This document shows, piece by piece, positions 25,200 to 34,763 of a DNA stretch of 45,078 bases (position 1 is the stretch's first letter; every line of letters starts with the position of its first letter). A program made the position numbers and the translations under genes. The notes under the pieces are model-generated. The model did not search any database. It worked only from the letters and a program-made list of their open reading frames with translations, and had not been told where the DNA came from. The DNA is taken from NCBI GenBank assembly GCA_016873335.1, contig VGXN01000009.1:1-45078 (forward strand), written 5' to 3'. This DNA comes from Phycisphaerae bacterium (GTDB taxonomy: Bacteria; Planctomycetota; Phycisphaerae; Phycisphaerales; SM1A02).

Positions 25200-26219
25200 G
25201 TGGCGAAGTCAGTCGTTCAGAGTGAGATGCAGATGTATGTGCGTGAGATCAGTCACGTCGCTCTGCTCACGCCTCAAGAGGAACGCACGCTCGGTTGGAG
25301 CGTCATCAACGACAGTTGTCCGCTCGCGAAGGAACGCCTCATCACCGCCAACCTGCGATTGGTGATCGCCATCGCGAAGGGCTATCTGAACCGCGGCATC
25401 GCACTCCCCGATCTGATCGAGGAGGGAAATGTCGGACTCATCCGTGCCGTGGAAGGTTTCGATCCGGCGCAGGGCGCGCGATTCTCCACCTACGCATCTT
25501 GGTGGATCAAGCAGGCGATCAAGCGAACGCTGATCAACGCATCGCAACCGATCCACGTTCCTGCCTACATGGTGGAACTGATCGGGCGGTGCAAGTCCGT
25601 ATCGAAGGCGCTCGAAGAGAAACTCGGTCACGCGCCCACGATGTCGGAACTCGCCAAAGAGATGCAGGTGCCGCTGGCAAAGCTGCATGTCATTCGGCGT
25701 GCGCTGCGGGCGTACAACACGCCCAATCAGGTCACCGTGACGGGCGCCGACGGCGAAGTCACATCCGCGAGCGATCTCTTCGAGGACACGTCCTCGAAAA
25801 ACCCGACGAAAGCGGCAGAAGATGATGAGATCTTGCGCGTCATCGTCACGCTGCTCGACACGATTGACCGCCGCGAGGCGGAGGTGCTTCGCCTGCGGTT
25901 CGGCCTCGATGGCACGGAACCGCTCACGCTGAGTGACGTGGGACAGCGCGTTGGACTGACGCGCGAGCGCGTTCGACAGATCGAAGTCGAAGTCCTCGGA
26001 CGGCTCGGTCGCCAACTCGGCAGCAACCAGTCACTCTCTCTTCTGCTCAAAGGTGCAGCCCAGACCTCGACACGGACGTCCGCGCGGGGGGCAGGTCCGA
26101 GCGCGCCGCGATGTGCTGGGCAGGCGCCAACGATTCCAGATCTGCTGTCGAACAAGCGGAAGCCCCCCAACAGCGGCGAGCGATGTACGCCCTCCACGCC
26201 GCCGAAGCAGGGACCCTAA
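25200..26219 (+). CDS. Sigma-70 family RNA polymerase sigma factor (group 2-like)
   Basis: 339 residues from a GTG at 25200 ([18 protein letters not shown]), preceded by AGAGG about 5 bases away; an ATG at 25227 and a GTG at 25194 are possible. Sigma regions: 1.2 at ~10-42 ([13 protein letters not shown]), 2 with core-binding [19 protein letters not shown] and -10 recognition [15 protein letters not shown] (~98-112), 3 ([13 protein letters not shown]), and 4.2 helix-turn-helix [21 protein letters not shown] (~242-262). There is no region 1.1, so it is probably an alternative rather than the housekeeping factor. About 60 residues after region 4 form a low-complexity Ser/Thr/Pro/Lys tail, unusual for the family. 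No anti-sigma gene is adjacent. Confidence 0.92.
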   Translation: MAKSVVQSEMQMYVREISHVALLTPQEERTLGWSVINDSCPLAKERLITANLRLVIAIAKGYLNRGIALPDLIEEGNVGLIRAVEGFDPAQGARFSTYASWWIKQAIKRTLINASQPIHVPAYMVELIGRCKSVSKALEEKLGHAPTMSELAKEMQVPLAKLHVIRRALRAYNTPNQVTVTGADGEVTSASDLFEDTSSKNPTKAAEDDEILRVIVTLLDTIDRREAEVLRLRFGLDGTEPLTLSDVGQRVGLTRERVRQIEVEVLGRLGRQLGSNQSLSLLLKGAAQTSTRTSARGAGPSAPRCAGQAPTIPDLLSNKRKPPNSGERCTPSTPPKQGP

Positions 26220-26244
26220 GTCCGCGTCACCGACGTCACGCGCA

Positions 26245-27369
26245 TCAACTCTTGCGGTAGAACGGGAGCGGCTCGACGCGCGCCGCGACGGTCGTTCCAC
26301 GCAGGTCAACTTCCACTTCGCTGCCGACATCAGCGAGCGCCGCATCGATGAACGCCATCGCGATCGGACGATCCAGACTCGGAGAGAGGCAGCCACTCGT
26401 CACGCGACCAACGACTGCCCCACCGCGTCGCACTTCCATGCCCTGCCGTGCGCTCCGGCGCCCTTCGAGTCCGAGCCCCACCAACTTCCGCTTCGGTCCA
26501 TCGCGTGCAATGCGCCGAAGCGCATCTTGCCCGATGAAACGCCCTGCACGCTCATCGTCGTCACCCTTGTCCAACTTCACCGCGAATCCAAGCCCCGCGG
26601 AGATCGGATCGGTTTGCTCATCGATCTCGTGCCCGTACAGCGGCATGCCCGCTTCCATGCGCAGCGTGTCACGCGCCCCAAGCCCCACGGGCTTGATGAT
26701 GCTCGAACCATCCTTCGCGCCCTTGAGGAACATGCCAAGCGCCATTTGCGCCATCGCGCTTCCGAGAATCACCTCCACACCGTCCTCGCCCGTGTAGCCC
26801 GTGCGACTGACGATCATCTTCACGACGATCAGGCTCTTCTGCACGAAGCGGTAGCGTTTGAGTTTCGGAATCTCGCTCGACAGCGTGCTGATGATGTCCA
26901 TCGCCTTCGGTCCCTGCAGCGCCACCATCGCGGTGGATTCGGTCTGATCCTCCAACTTGAACGCCATCTCGCCCTTGACCGCGGCGAAGTGCGCGAGAAG
27001 CTTCGCGCGGTTCGAAGCGTTGCAGACCATCAGGTACTCCGCCTCATCAAAGCAGGAGATGATCACATCATCGAGACAGCCGCCCTGCTCGTTGCACACG
27101 AGCCCATAGCGACACTGCCCCACCTCCATGCCGAGCACTTGCCGTGTACACACATGATCGAGGAACTTGCGCGCGTGGCGACCTGAGAAGCGCAGCCTGC
27201 CCATGTGCGATACATCAAAGAACCCTGCGGCCGTCCGGCAATGTCGATGCTCCTCGATGATCGATGAGTACAGCAGCGGCATCTCCCATCCGGCGAAATC
27301 CACCATCTTGGCGCCGTGCTCGAGATGGAACGAATGAAGCGCTGTGCGCTGCAGTGAGGCGGTTGTCAT
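26245..27369 (-). CDS. gcvT: Glycine cleavage system T protein (aminomethyltransferase)
   Basis: 374 residues. GcvT transfers the methylene group from the H-protein-bound aminomethyl intermediate to tetrahydrofolate, releasing ammonia. Family features: FHLEHGAKMVDFAGWEMPL at the start, FFDVSHMGRL, GGCLDDVIIS with the catalytic Asp, ALQGPKA, SRTGYTGEDGVE, and PVGLGARDTLRMEAGMPLYG. The start ATG at 27369 gives the usual N-terminus; the longer frame upstream overlaps bamA and is rejected. No gcvH or gcvP is nearby and the 103-base leader does not show a glycine riboswitch core. It is convergent with the sigma factor gene, 25 bases away, with no clear terminator. Confidence 0.95.
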   Translation of the reverse strand: MTTASLQRTALHSFHLEHGAKMVDFAGWEMPLLYSSIIEEHRHCRTAAGFFDVSHMGRLRFSGRHARKFLDHVCTRQVLGMEVGQCRYGLVCNEQGGCLDDVIISCFDEAEYLMVCNASNRAKLLAHFAAVKGEMAFKLEDQTESTAMVALQGPKAMDIISTLSSEIPKLKRYRFVQKSLIVVKMIVSRTGYTGEDGVEVILGSAMAQMALGMFLKGAKDGSSIIKPVGLGARDTLRMEAGMPLYGHEIDEQTDPISAGLGFAVKLDKGDDDERAGRFIGQDALRRIARDGPKRKLVGLGLEGRRSARQGMEVRRGGAVVGRVTSGCLSPSLDRPIAMAFIDAALADVGSEVEVDLRGTTVAARVEPLPFYRKS

Positions 27370-27472
27370 GGAAGAAAGCCTAGCGTCCGCGGTCGGGTGG
27401 CGTTCACACATCCGAGCGCGCCTGGCAACAGTCCGCCGACGAGCGCACCCGCCACGGGTAGCCTTCGCTGCA
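27370..27472. promoter_or_regulatory. Divergent intergenic region, gcvT / bamA
   Basis: 103 bases, GC-rich throughout, serving both gcvT and the bamA-lpxA operon. No recognisable riboswitch, sigma-E-type site or convincing -35/-10 pair was found by eye. bamA lacks a strong Shine-Dalgarno sequence. Confidence 0.35.
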
Positions 27473-29953
27473 ATGAGGGCGTGGCGCCATGCTCGACTCC
27501 AAGCGGCACTCTGGACGGTCTGCGCGGTCGCGTGGATCGCGGCTGTTCCGTCCAGCGCCGAAGCGACCGACGCGCGTTCGTGCGCGAGCCTCGCAATCGA
27601 CGACGAATCGCTTGCCGACCGTCCCGTCACGGAAGTCGTGCTGCAGGGACTCAACCGTGTCACCGAGCAGGAAATCCGCAACAACATGCGCGTGGCGGCT
27701 GGGCAGCCCTTCGATGCGTCGGCCGTGAAGGATGACATCGCCACGCTCTACCGCCTCGGACACTTCGATGCGGTCAGCGCCGACGCGGAACTGCTCGATG
27801 ATGGCACGGTGCGCGTTCGCTACATCCTCGTCGAACAGCCGATCGTGCGCGATATTCAGGTGGTCGGCAACAAGGTCATCTCCGATCAGGAACTGCGCGG
27901 CGTGATCTCGCTGTATCCAGGCGGTCCGCGTGATGACTTCCTGCTGGAACGCGCCGTCGAGAAGATCCGCAACCTCTACCGCAGCAAGGGAAACTATCTC
28001 GTGGATGTGGAGGTCGATGAATCGCGTCTGGTGGAAACCGGCATTCTCATCTTCCGCATCGTGGAAGGACCGCGCGTGCGTATCCGCGAGATCGTGTTCT
28101 CCGGCAACCAACGGTTTGATACGAATCAACTCGGCGCGCAGATCAAGACAAAGCCGTGGGTCTTCATCTTCTCGATGGGCAATCTCGACGAGAGCCAACT
28201 GATCGATGACGTGGCCGCACTCGACAAGTTCTACAAGGATCGCGGCTTCATCGATGTGCGCGTCGACAAGCGCGTCGAGATTTCGGACAACGGCAAGGAG
28301 GCGAAGGTGGTCTTCCTCATCGCCGAGGGGCGGCAGTACCGACTGCGGTCCGTGTCCATTGAAGCCGCCGACGGCACGCCAGAGGGAAAGCCGCGCGTGA
28401 TTCACGCAGAGCAGCTGCTTGGCCTGATGACCATTCGACCGGGCGATGCGTTCACCGAAGACAAGTTGGCGAGTTCGGTCGAAGCGCTCAAGCGCGCCTA
28501 CGAAGTCATGGGCCATGTCGATGCGCGCGTCGATCAGACATGGATTCGTATCGGCGAGGAACCGGAAGTCGACATGGTGGTCTCGGTGCGCGAGGCAACG
28601 GCAGTCCGCGCGGGACTCGTGCGTATCCAAGGGAACTACCTCACGAAGGACAATGTCGTGCGGCGCGCGCTTCGCATCCAACCTGGGCGACCGCTCGACG
28701 GTCTCGAAGTCGAGCGCGCCAAGATTCGCCTCGAGGAAACGGGGCTCTTCAGTTCAGCGACCGTGACGCCGCAAATCCCCGCCGCGGACGCTCCAGACCC
28801 GACCACGCGCGACGTGCTCGTCGAGGTGAAGGAGCGGAACACGGGCAGCGTCAACTTCGGCGTCGGCGTCGGCACCGACACGGGGTTCTTCGGCACAGTT
28901 TCGCTGAACCAGCGCAACTTCGACATTGCCGACACGCCGCAGACGCTCGATGAACTGCTGAACGGGCGTGCATTCCGCGGCGCAGGCCAATCGTTCTCGC
29001 TGGCAATCTCTCCTGGTATCGATGTCTCCAACTACTCGATCAGCTTTGGCGAACCACATCTGCTTGACTCCGACATCGGCTTCGGCACAAGCCTGCTTTA
29101 CCGCAAACGTGTGTATGTCGGCTTCAACGAAGACCGCATCGCTGGTTCCTTCGCACTGTCCCGTCAGTTCGGCGAAATGTGGGTCGGGTCCGTCCGCACC
29201 ACGCTGCAGTCGGTGACACTGACCAACCTCGCGTCCTCGACTCCTGTCGTGGTGTACGACCAGCGCGGCCCTGCATTCATCAATTCGGTCGGCGTCTCGA
29301 TGGCTCGAACGAATGTCGACAACCTGCAGCGCCCCACCCGCGGTACGCGGTTCGAGGCGGATGTCGCCTACTTCGGATTGTTCGGCGGTCCCTACCAGTT
29401 TCCGCTGACGGCGGCCAGTTGGACAACATGGCTGCCGCTCGCGGAAGACTTCTTCGGTCGCAAGAGCGTGCTGAAACTGAACACCAGCGCGGGCTACCTG
29501 TACAACAGCAACGCACCCGTCTCCGAGCGCTTCTATCTCGGAGGTCGCTCCCTTCGCGGCTTTGTGTTCCGCTCCGTGAGCCCGCTCAGCCCAGAAGCAA
29601 TCGGGGCCGATCCGCCAACGCCCGCGACGATCTACCCCACCACAACAACCGGCACTCCAGACGGGCTCCCCAACGGTGATCCGATCGGCGGCATCTTCCG
29701 CTTCTTTGCGGGGGCGCAGTACGAAGTGCCCGTGTTCGACAAGTTCATTACGGCGGTGGCGTTCTGCGACAGTGGAACGGTCACGGACAGTCTCACGCTG
29801 AACCCCTACCGCGTCTCGGTCGGCGGCGGCCTGCGGCTCTACATTCCGCAACTCGGACAAGCCCCGCTCGCGTTCGATTTTGCCGTGCCCATCGTGAAGT
29901 ACACCACCGATCAGACGGAAGTCTTCAGTTTCACGGCGGAACTGCCCTTCTGA
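27473..29953 (+). CDS. bamA: Outer membrane protein assembly factor BamA (Omp85 family)
   Basis: 826 residues. A signal peptide (about 1-29, LWTVCAVAWIAAVPSSAEA) precedes five POTRA-like domains (~35-430, first one VTEVVLQGLNRVTEQEIRNN) and a C-terminal 16-strand-type barrel (~440-826). The conserved L6 loop motif is present as LRGF (694-697) in FYLGGRSLRGFVF, and the protein ends in phenylalanine (TAELPF), as outer membrane barrels usually do. It inserts beta-barrel proteins into the outer membrane. The start ATG at 27473 is the first that leaves gcvT intact; an in-frame ATG upstream would overlap gcvT. The next gene is a Skp-like chaperone 47 bases on, the classical bamA-skp-lpxD order. Confidence 0.95.
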   Translation: MRAWRHARLQAALWTVCAVAWIAAVPSSAEATDARSCASLAIDDESLADRPVTEVVLQGLNRVTEQEIRNNMRVAAGQPFDASAVKDDIATLYRLGHFDAVSADAELLDDGTVRVRYILVEQPIVRDIQVVGNKVISDQELRGVISLYPGGPRDDFLLERAVEKIRNLYRSKGNYLVDVEVDESRLVETGILIFRIVEGPRVRIREIVFSGNQRFDTNQLGAQIKTKPWVFIFSMGNLDESQLIDDVAALDKFYKDRGFIDVRVDKRVEISDNGKEAKVVFLIAEGRQYRLRSVSIEAADGTPEGKPRVIHAEQLLGLMTIRPGDAFTEDKLASSVEALKRAYEVMGHVDARVDQTWIRIGEEPEVDMVVSVREATAVRAGLVRIQGNYLTKDNVVRRALRIQPGRPLDGLEVERAKIRLEETGLFSSATVTPQIPAADAPDPTTRDVLVEVKERNTGSVNFGVGVGTDTGFFGTVSLNQRNFDIADTPQTLDELLNGRAFRGAGQSFSLAISPGIDVSNYSISFGEPHLLDSDIGFGTSLLYRKRVYVGFNEDRIAGSFALSRQFGEMWVGSVRTTLQSVTLTNLASSTPVVVYDQRGPAFINSVGVSMARTNVDNLQRPTRGTRFEADVAYFGLFGGPYQFPLTAASWTTWLPLAEDFFGRKSVLKLNTSAGYLYNSNAPVSERFYLGGRSLRGFVFRSVSPLSPEAIGADPPTPATIYPTTTTGTPDGLPNGDPIGGIFRFFAGAQYEVPVFDKFITAVAFCDSGTVTDSLTLNPYRVSVGGGLRLYIPQLGQAPLAFDFAVPIVKYTTDQTEVFSFTAELPF

Positions 29954-30000
29954 GCGCGGTGCGCTGTATCGACGCGGGGCAGTGCCGTACACTCCCGCGG

Positions 30001-30654
30001 ATGATTCCAGCTTCCTATCGGTCCCCGCTTGCAATCGCTGCGCTCGCTGCCGGACTCCTCGTGGTTGCGGGCAGTTCTGCGTACACGGCGGTCCGTTTGG
30101 CTGCCGCCCCATCCGCCGTCGCCAATGTCGACATCCGCCGCATTTTGGACAAGATCCAGCAGCGCGGCGAGATGGAGATCGAGTTGACGCAGATGGGCAA
30201 CAAGTTTGAGCAGGAACTCAAGACGCGCAAGGAGCAACTCGAGACGCGCGCGCGCGAGTCCGATGCGATCACCGATCCTTCCGAGCGGCAGAAGTTGCGC
30301 GATGAACTTGCGCTTGAGCAGCTCCAGTTGAAGGAGTGGGCGACGGTGAAGCAACAAGAAGTGGACCGCGAGCAAGCGCTGCGTTGGGAGCAGCTGTACC
30401 GCCTCATCGTGTCCGAGGGCGACAAGTTGGCGCAGTCCGAGGGCTACCAGTATGTGCTCGTCTATGACGGTACGGCGGAGTTCCAGCGTGATCGCCGAAG
30501 TCAAGCCCCACTTGCACAGCAGGTCTTCGACCAGATCGCGCGCCGCCGCGTGCTCTATGCGTCGAAGGCTGATGACCTCACCGAAAAACTCATTCTTCGC
30601 ATGAACAACGCACGCGCCACGCCCGGCACCACTTCCACTTCGCCCAAGCCCTGA
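30001..30654 (+). CDS. skp: OmpH/Skp-like periplasmic chaperone (first copy)
   Basis: 217 residues. An N-terminal hydrophobic signal/anchor (~7-29, LAIAALAAGLLVVAGSSAYT) is followed by VANVDIRRILDKIQQRGE, the short beta strand and start of the trimerisation module of OmpH. A long charged coiled coil (~55-130) forms the tentacles, and a return segment GYQYVLVYDG closes the body. Skp holds unfolded outer membrane proteins in the periplasm for BamA. The start ATG at 30001 is the first codon that gives the signal. The gene lies between bamA and a second, diverged Skp, with a 68-base gap to the latter. Confidence 0.88.
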   Translation: MIPASYRSPLAIAALAAGLLVVAGSSAYTAVRLAAAPSAVANVDIRRILDKIQQRGEMEIELTQMGNKFEQELKTRKEQLETRARESDAITDPSERQKLRDELALEQLQLKEWATVKQQEVDREQALRWEQLYRLIVSEGDKLAQSEGYQYVLVYDGTAEFQRDRRSQAPLAQQVFDQIARRRVLYASKADDLTEKLILRMNNARATPGTTSTSPKP

Positions 30655-30722
30655 TCCCACCCTGCACACGCTTCCCGCGCCCACGCGTTCACCCCTCTCG
30701 TCCGACTCTGGAGTACCTCGAC

Positions 30723-31361
30723 ATGAACAAGCCCGCATGGATCATCGCAGGCGTCGCACTCGGCGCACTGCTCACGCTCGCAGCAGGATTCCCGACGGCG
30801 CCCGCCGTCATCGCATCCGTTGACCTCGAGAAGGTCTACCGATCACTCGATCAGATCAAGGCGTCCGAGGCCAAGAGTCTTGGCGTGAAGAACACGCTCG
30901 AGAAGCAGCTGACTTCCATGAACGACGAAATCCGCGGTTTGCAGGAGGATCTCGACAGCTACCAGGTCGGATCGCCCGCGCACAACGAGGCGCAAGGCAA
31001 AGTGATCCTGAAGGCCGGCGATCTCTCCGCGCTTCAGAACTTCGCTGAACTGAAGATGCAGTCGGAACAGGCGAACACGCTCCGCGAGACCTACGCGACG
31101 ATCCGCAGTACGTGCGCAACTCTCGCCAAGGAGCACAAGATCGACTTCATTCTGCTCGACGACACGATTCCGACCATCACACCTTCGGACGTGCAGGGCA
31201 CCATGGCGCAGATCAACGGCCGACGATTGCTGTTCAGCAATCCGTCGCTCGACATCACGGATCTCCTGATCGAGCGCATGAACGCCGACTTCCGTGCGGC
31301 GAATCCAACGGTCGCGCCCGCTCCCGCCGCAGCCCCCGCCGCGGCCGCAACCAAAGGCTGA
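30723..31361 (+). CDS. OmpH/Skp-like periplasmic chaperone (second copy)
   Basis: 212 residues with the same plan as the preceding gene: N-terminal hydrophobic segment (~5-23, [18 protein letters not shown]), [18 protein letters not shown], a coiled-coil pair (~45-120) and a strand [10 protein letters not shown], ending in an Ala/Pro-rich tail. It is clearly a paralog of the first copy but diverged in sequence. GGAG lies 9 bases before the ATG at 30723. The stop is 5 bases before the lpxD ATG, so it is coupled to lipid A synthesis. The two copies may serve different clients or form mixed trimers; this is inference. Confidence 0.88.
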   Translation: MNKPAWIIAGVALGALLTLAAGFPTAPAVIASVDLEKVYRSLDQIKASEAKSLGVKNTLEKQLTSMNDEIRGLQEDLDSYQVGSPAHNEAQGKVILKAGDLSALQNFAELKMQSEQANTLRETYATIRSTCATLAKEHKIDFILLDDTIPTITPSDVQGTMAQINGRRLLFSNPSLDITDLLIERMNADFRAANPTVAPAPAAAPAAAATKG

Positions 31362-31366
31362 ACACG

Positions 31367-32440
31367 ATGGCGTTGACCGCACGGGAGATCGCGACCAAAG
31401 TCGGCGGAACCCTCGAGGGTTGCGGCGACCATGTCGTGCGCGGTGTCGGCGATCTGCGCGGAGCACGCGAAGACGATGCGACCTACATCGCCGATGCCAA
31501 CTACGCGCGGCTCTGGCAGGACTGCCGTGCGCGCGTTGCGCTTGTTTCCGAGGGTGTGGATGTGGCTGGACATGACCCATCCAGACGGACGCTCGTTCGT
31601 GTTGCGCAGGCCGAGATCGCGATGATCTCGCTGCTCGAGTCGTTCGCGCCACCGCCCGAAGCGCCGGCGCCTGGCATTCACGCCACGGCGTGCGTCGAGA
31701 CAGCGGGCCTCGATCCGAGTGTCTCCGTTGGTCCGTATGTATGGATCGCACGCGGCTGCACGATCGGCGCGGGTGCGGTCATCCACTCCGGCGCGCGCAT
31801 CTATGCGGGCGTCCGCATTGGAACGCGAACGGTCATTCATGCGAACGCAGTCATCCGTGAACGGTGCGAGATCGGGAGCGATGCGATCGTCCACGCAGGC
31901 GCGGTGATCGGCACGGAGGGGTTCGGCTACCGCCCCTGTCCGAGCGGCAAGGGACTGCTGCGTATTCCACACCTTGGCAACGTCGTCCTCGAAGATGGTG
32001 TCGAGATCGGCAGTTGCACATGCATCGACCGCGGCACATTCGGCAGCACGCGCATCGGGCGCGGCACGAAGATCGACAACCACTGCCAGATTGGGCACAA
32101 CGTGCAGATCGGCCATTCCACCGTAATCGCAGGGCTCTGCGGCATCGCAGGCTCCTGCACCATCGGCGACTGGGTTCGAATCGGAGCCGGGAGCGGCATC
32201 GCCGATCACCGGAATGTCGGCAGCGGCGCGCAGCTCGCGGCGCGCACGGCGCTCATGCATGATGTGCCCGCAGGCGAAATCTGGGGCGGCATGCCTGCGC
32301 GCGAAATCAAGGTTGAGATGCGCCATGTGTTGGCGCTGCAGAAGCTCTCGCCGCTCTTGAAGGACCTGCAGCGGCTTGTGGAGCAGTCGCGCGCGGCGCG
32401 TTCATCCGCGACAGCAGGTTCACCACCCGCTGCGCCATGA
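31367..32440 (+). CDS. lpxD: UDP-3-O-(3-hydroxyacyl)glucosamine N-acyltransferase
   Basis: 357 residues. Third step of lipid A synthesis: adds the second hydroxyacyl chain, from acyl-ACP, to the amine of UDP-3-O-acyl-glucosamine. The N-terminal uridine-binding domain (~1-100) is followed by a left-handed beta-helix of hexapeptide repeats (~100-320) and a C-terminal helix. The likely catalytic His is H244 in QIGHNVQIG, at the position of E. coli H239. The ATG at 31367 is chosen because an earlier in-frame start would read through the skp gene. Its stop overlaps the lpxC-fabZ ATG by four bases (ATGA). Confidence 0.95.
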   Translation: MALTAREIATKVGGTLEGCGDHVVRGVGDLRGAREDDATYIADANYARLWQDCRARVALVSEGVDVAGHDPSRRTLVRVAQAEIAMISLLESFAPPPEAPAPGIHATACVETAGLDPSVSVGPYVWIARGCTIGAGAVIHSGARIYAGVRIGTRTVIHANAVIRERCEIGSDAIVHAGAVIGTEGFGYRPCPSGKGLLRIPHLGNVVLEDGVEIGSCTCIDRGTFGSTRIGRGTKIDNHCQIGHNVQIGHSTVIAGLCGIAGSCTIGDWVRIGAGSGIADHRNVGSGAQLAARTALMHDVPAGEIWGGMPAREIKVEMRHVLALQKLSPLLKDLQRLVEQSRAARSSATAGSPPAAP

Positions 32441-33849
32441 CTTCGATGCCACCCGAGCAAGATGCCACCGCTGAAGGTCTCACCGCAGCAGCCGCGCGGT
32501 CGCCGTCGAAGTCCTCACACGAAGCCACGCCAAGCACGGGGCGCCAGCGCACGATCGCTGCATCCACCATCGTTCGCGGGAAGGGACTGCTCTTCGGCGT
32601 CGATGCGGAAGTCGAGTTCGTTCCTGCGCCGCCAGGATCAGGGATTGCATTTGAGCGGATCGATCTGACGCCGCCTGTTCTGCTGCCCGCGCTGATTGAT
32701 CACGCCGTCTCGCGTCCGCGGCGATCCACGCTGCGCGTCGGCGACGCCAGCATTGATACGGTCGAACACTGCCTCAGTGCGCTCGTTGGACTCGGCATCG
32801 ACAATGTGCTGCTGCGAATGCGCGGCCCTGAGCTGCCCTGCGGTGACGGCTCTGCGCTGCCGTTCTTCGAGCCGCTGCGATCGGTTGGCACCGTGGAGCA
32901 GGATGCGCCACGGCAAGTGCATCGCATCACCGAACCGATCGTGCTCGAGGAAGAGGACTCGATGATCGCCGTCCTGCCATCGGATGAACCTGGCATGCGG
33001 GTTTCGTATGAACTCGACTACTCGAGCGTCTCGCGCCACATTGGGCGGCAGAACTGCTCATTCGATCTCGCGCGCGACGACTACGCATCGCAGATCGCAC
33101 CCGCGCGCACCTTCTCGCTGCGGGCTGAGGCGGAGGCACTCTGGGCGGCGGGCATGTGCCGACACCTGACACCGCGCGATGCACTGGTCGTTGGCGACGA
33201 CGGACCGATGGAGAACGCCTTCCGATTCGCGGATGAGTGCGTTCGGCACAAGGTGCTCGATGTCATCGGTGACCTCGCACTCTCCGGCGTGTCGATCCAA
33301 GGCAAGGTCGTGGCGCAGCGTTCCGGGCATGACCTGAATCGGCGGCTCGCGCGCCGCATTCGTCAGCAGGTGGAGGCCGCCGCGCGCCTGCGGCTGGCGG
33401 AAACCGGTCGCGTGCTCGATGCGCGCGCCATCGCACGCATCATGCCGCACCGCTACCCGATGCTGCTGATCGACCGCGTGGTGGAGATCGAAGGCAACCG
33501 CCGTGCCGTTGGCATCAAGAATGTCTCGATCAACGAGCCGTTTTTCCCCGGCCACTATCCAGGAACGCCCATCATGCCCGGCGTGCTCATCGTTGAGGCG
33601 ATGGGCCAACTGGGCGGCCTGCTCCTGTCGCAGACGCTCGAGCACACGGGCAAGGTCGCCGTTCTGCTTTCGCTCGACAAGGTGAAACTGCGCAGGGCGG
33701 TCACACCTGGTGATCAGCTCGTCATGGAAGCGGAAACCCTCCGCGCAAGCGCCCGCAGCGCTGCCGTACGCTGTCGGGCATGGGTACAAGGCAAACTGGC
33801 GGCGGAAGCACAGATCCGCTTCATGATGATCGACCCGGAGTTCGAATGA
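32437..33849 (+). CDS. lpxC: LpxC-FabZ fusion: UDP-3-O-acyl-GlcNAc deacetylase + (3R)-hydroxyacyl-ACP dehydratase
   Basis: 470 residues made of two enzymes. The LpxC part (~40-315) removes the acetyl group from UDP-3-O-acyl-GlcNAc, the committed step of lipid A synthesis. Its zinc site is complete: H111 in VEHCLSAL, H271 and D275 in [11 protein letters not shown]298 in SGHDLNRRL matches E. coli H265 with identical spacing. The FabZ part (~325-470) dehydrates 3-hydroxyacyl-ACP: [13 protein letters not shown], catalytic H373 in [14 protein letters not shown] and E387 in [10 protein letters not shown]. Such fusions are known in Bacteroidetes and related groups and place two enzymes that compete for 3-hydroxyacyl-ACP on one chain. 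The first ~40 residues are disordered. The stop overlaps lpxA. Confidence 0.96.
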   Translation: MTSMPPEQDATAEGLTAAAARSPSKSSHEATPSTGRQRTIAASTIVRGKGLLFGVDAEVEFVPAPPGSGIAFERIDLTPPVLLPALIDHAVSRPRRSTLRVGDASIDTVEHCLSALVGLGIDNVLLRMRGPELPCGDGSALPFFEPLRSVGTVEQDAPRQVHRITEPIVLEEEDSMIAVLPSDEPGMRVSYELDYSSVSRHIGRQNCSFDLARDDYASQIAPARTFSLRAEAEALWAAGMCRHLTPRDALVVGDDGPMENAFRFADECVRHKVLDVIGDLALSGVSIQGKVVAQRSGHDLNRRLARRIRQQVEAAARLRLAETGRVLDARAIARIMPHRYPMLLIDRVVEIEGNRRAVGIKNVSINEPFFPGHYPGTPIMPGVLIVEAMGQLGGLLLSQTLEHTGKVAVLLSLDKVKLRRAVTPGDQLVMEAETLRASARSAAVRCRAWVQGKLAAEAQIRFMMIDPEFE

Positions 33850-34685
33850 TGGACAGAATTCACCCCACAGCAATCATTGACCCCACGGCAGAGATCGCCA
33901 CATCCGTGACCATCGGCGCGTATTGCACCATCGGTCCGCGGGTGGTCATCGGCGAGGATTGCGTGCTGCGCAGTCATGTCCATGTCACCGCCATGACGCG
34001 CATGGGCCGTGGAAACACGATCCATCCGTATGCGATCGTCGGAGGCGACCCGCAGGACCTCAAGTTCCACGGCGAACCGACGTGGCTTGAGATGGGGGAC
34101 TTCAACACCATCCGCGAACACGCCACCATTCACCGCGGGACGGGGAACGGCGGCGGCGTGACGCGCCTCGGATCACACAATCTGGTGATGGGCAATGTGC
34201 ACATCGCCCACGACACCATGATCGGCAACCACTGCATCTTCGCCAACAACGCCATGCTCGCCGGACATGTGCATGTGGATGATCACGCCAACATTGGCGG
34301 CGGTGCAGGTCTTCATCACTTTGTGCGCATCGGCTACTGCGGTTTCGTTGGTGCGATGTCGCGCGTATCGAAGGATGTTCCGCCGTTCATGCTCGTCGAA
34401 GGCAGCCCTGCGGTGATTCGCGGCTACAACGCCGTCATGATGAGCCGCGTCGGCATGCCCGAGAGCGAACTCGAAGCGGTCAAGGAGGCGTACAAGCGGA
34501 TTTACCGCGCCAAGGGCGGCGACGGCACGAGCAAGATCACGGGGCTGCTGCGCGATTATCCGATGTCGAAGGCGCTCCGCCGCATCGCCGAGTCGATCGA
34601 AGCGGTGAACAACGGACTGAATGGGCGTTCACTCGAGACCGCCCGCAAGGACAACAAGCGAGCCGCTCGGACTGCGCGCGCCTGA
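33846..34685 (+). CDS. lpxA: UDP-N-acetylglucosamine O-acyltransferase (LpxA)
   Basis: 279 residues. First enzyme of lipid A synthesis, transferring a 3-hydroxyacyl chain from ACP to UDP-GlcNAc. A long run of hexapeptide repeats (for example IDPTAEIATSVTIGAY, GNVHIAHDTMIGNHCIFANN) forms a left-handed beta-helix. The catalytic His is H122 in HIAHD, equivalent to E. coli H125. The C-terminal helical part (SELEAVKEAYKRIYRA) is also typical; the ~20-residue Arg/Lys-rich tail is extra. The ATG at 33846 overlaps the preceding stop; an ATG at the next codon is equally possible. It is followed by a 78-base gap. lpxB is not in the window. Confidence 0.95.
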   Translation: MMDRIHPTAIIDPTAEIATSVTIGAYCTIGPRVVIGEDCVLRSHVHVTAMTRMGRGNTIHPYAIVGGDPQDLKFHGEPTWLEMGDFNTIREHATIHRGTGNGGGVTRLGSHNLVMGNVHIAHDTMIGNHCIFANNAMLAGHVHVDDHANIGGGAGLHHFVRIGYCGFVGAMSRVSKDVPPFMLVEGSPAVIRGYNAVMMSRVGMPESELEAVKEAYKRIYRAKGGDGTSKITGLLRDYPMSKALRRIAESIEAVNNGLNGRSLETARKDNKRAARTARA

Positions 34686-34763
34686 GGCACGTCGCCCCCG
34701 CCAAGCGGTCTCATTCCCCGCGCTTCGCCCACACCCCCCCGCTGCGGATACAGTGAAACGCCC

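Noticed and set aside
26220-26244. Terminator between the sigma factor gene and gcvT
   Set aside because: No stem-loop with T-run is visible in the 25 bases; the same holds for most convergent junctions here.
27370-27472. Glycine riboswitch before gcvT
   Set aside because: Only 103 bases, GC-rich, and without the conserved riboswitch core; cannot be supported by eye.
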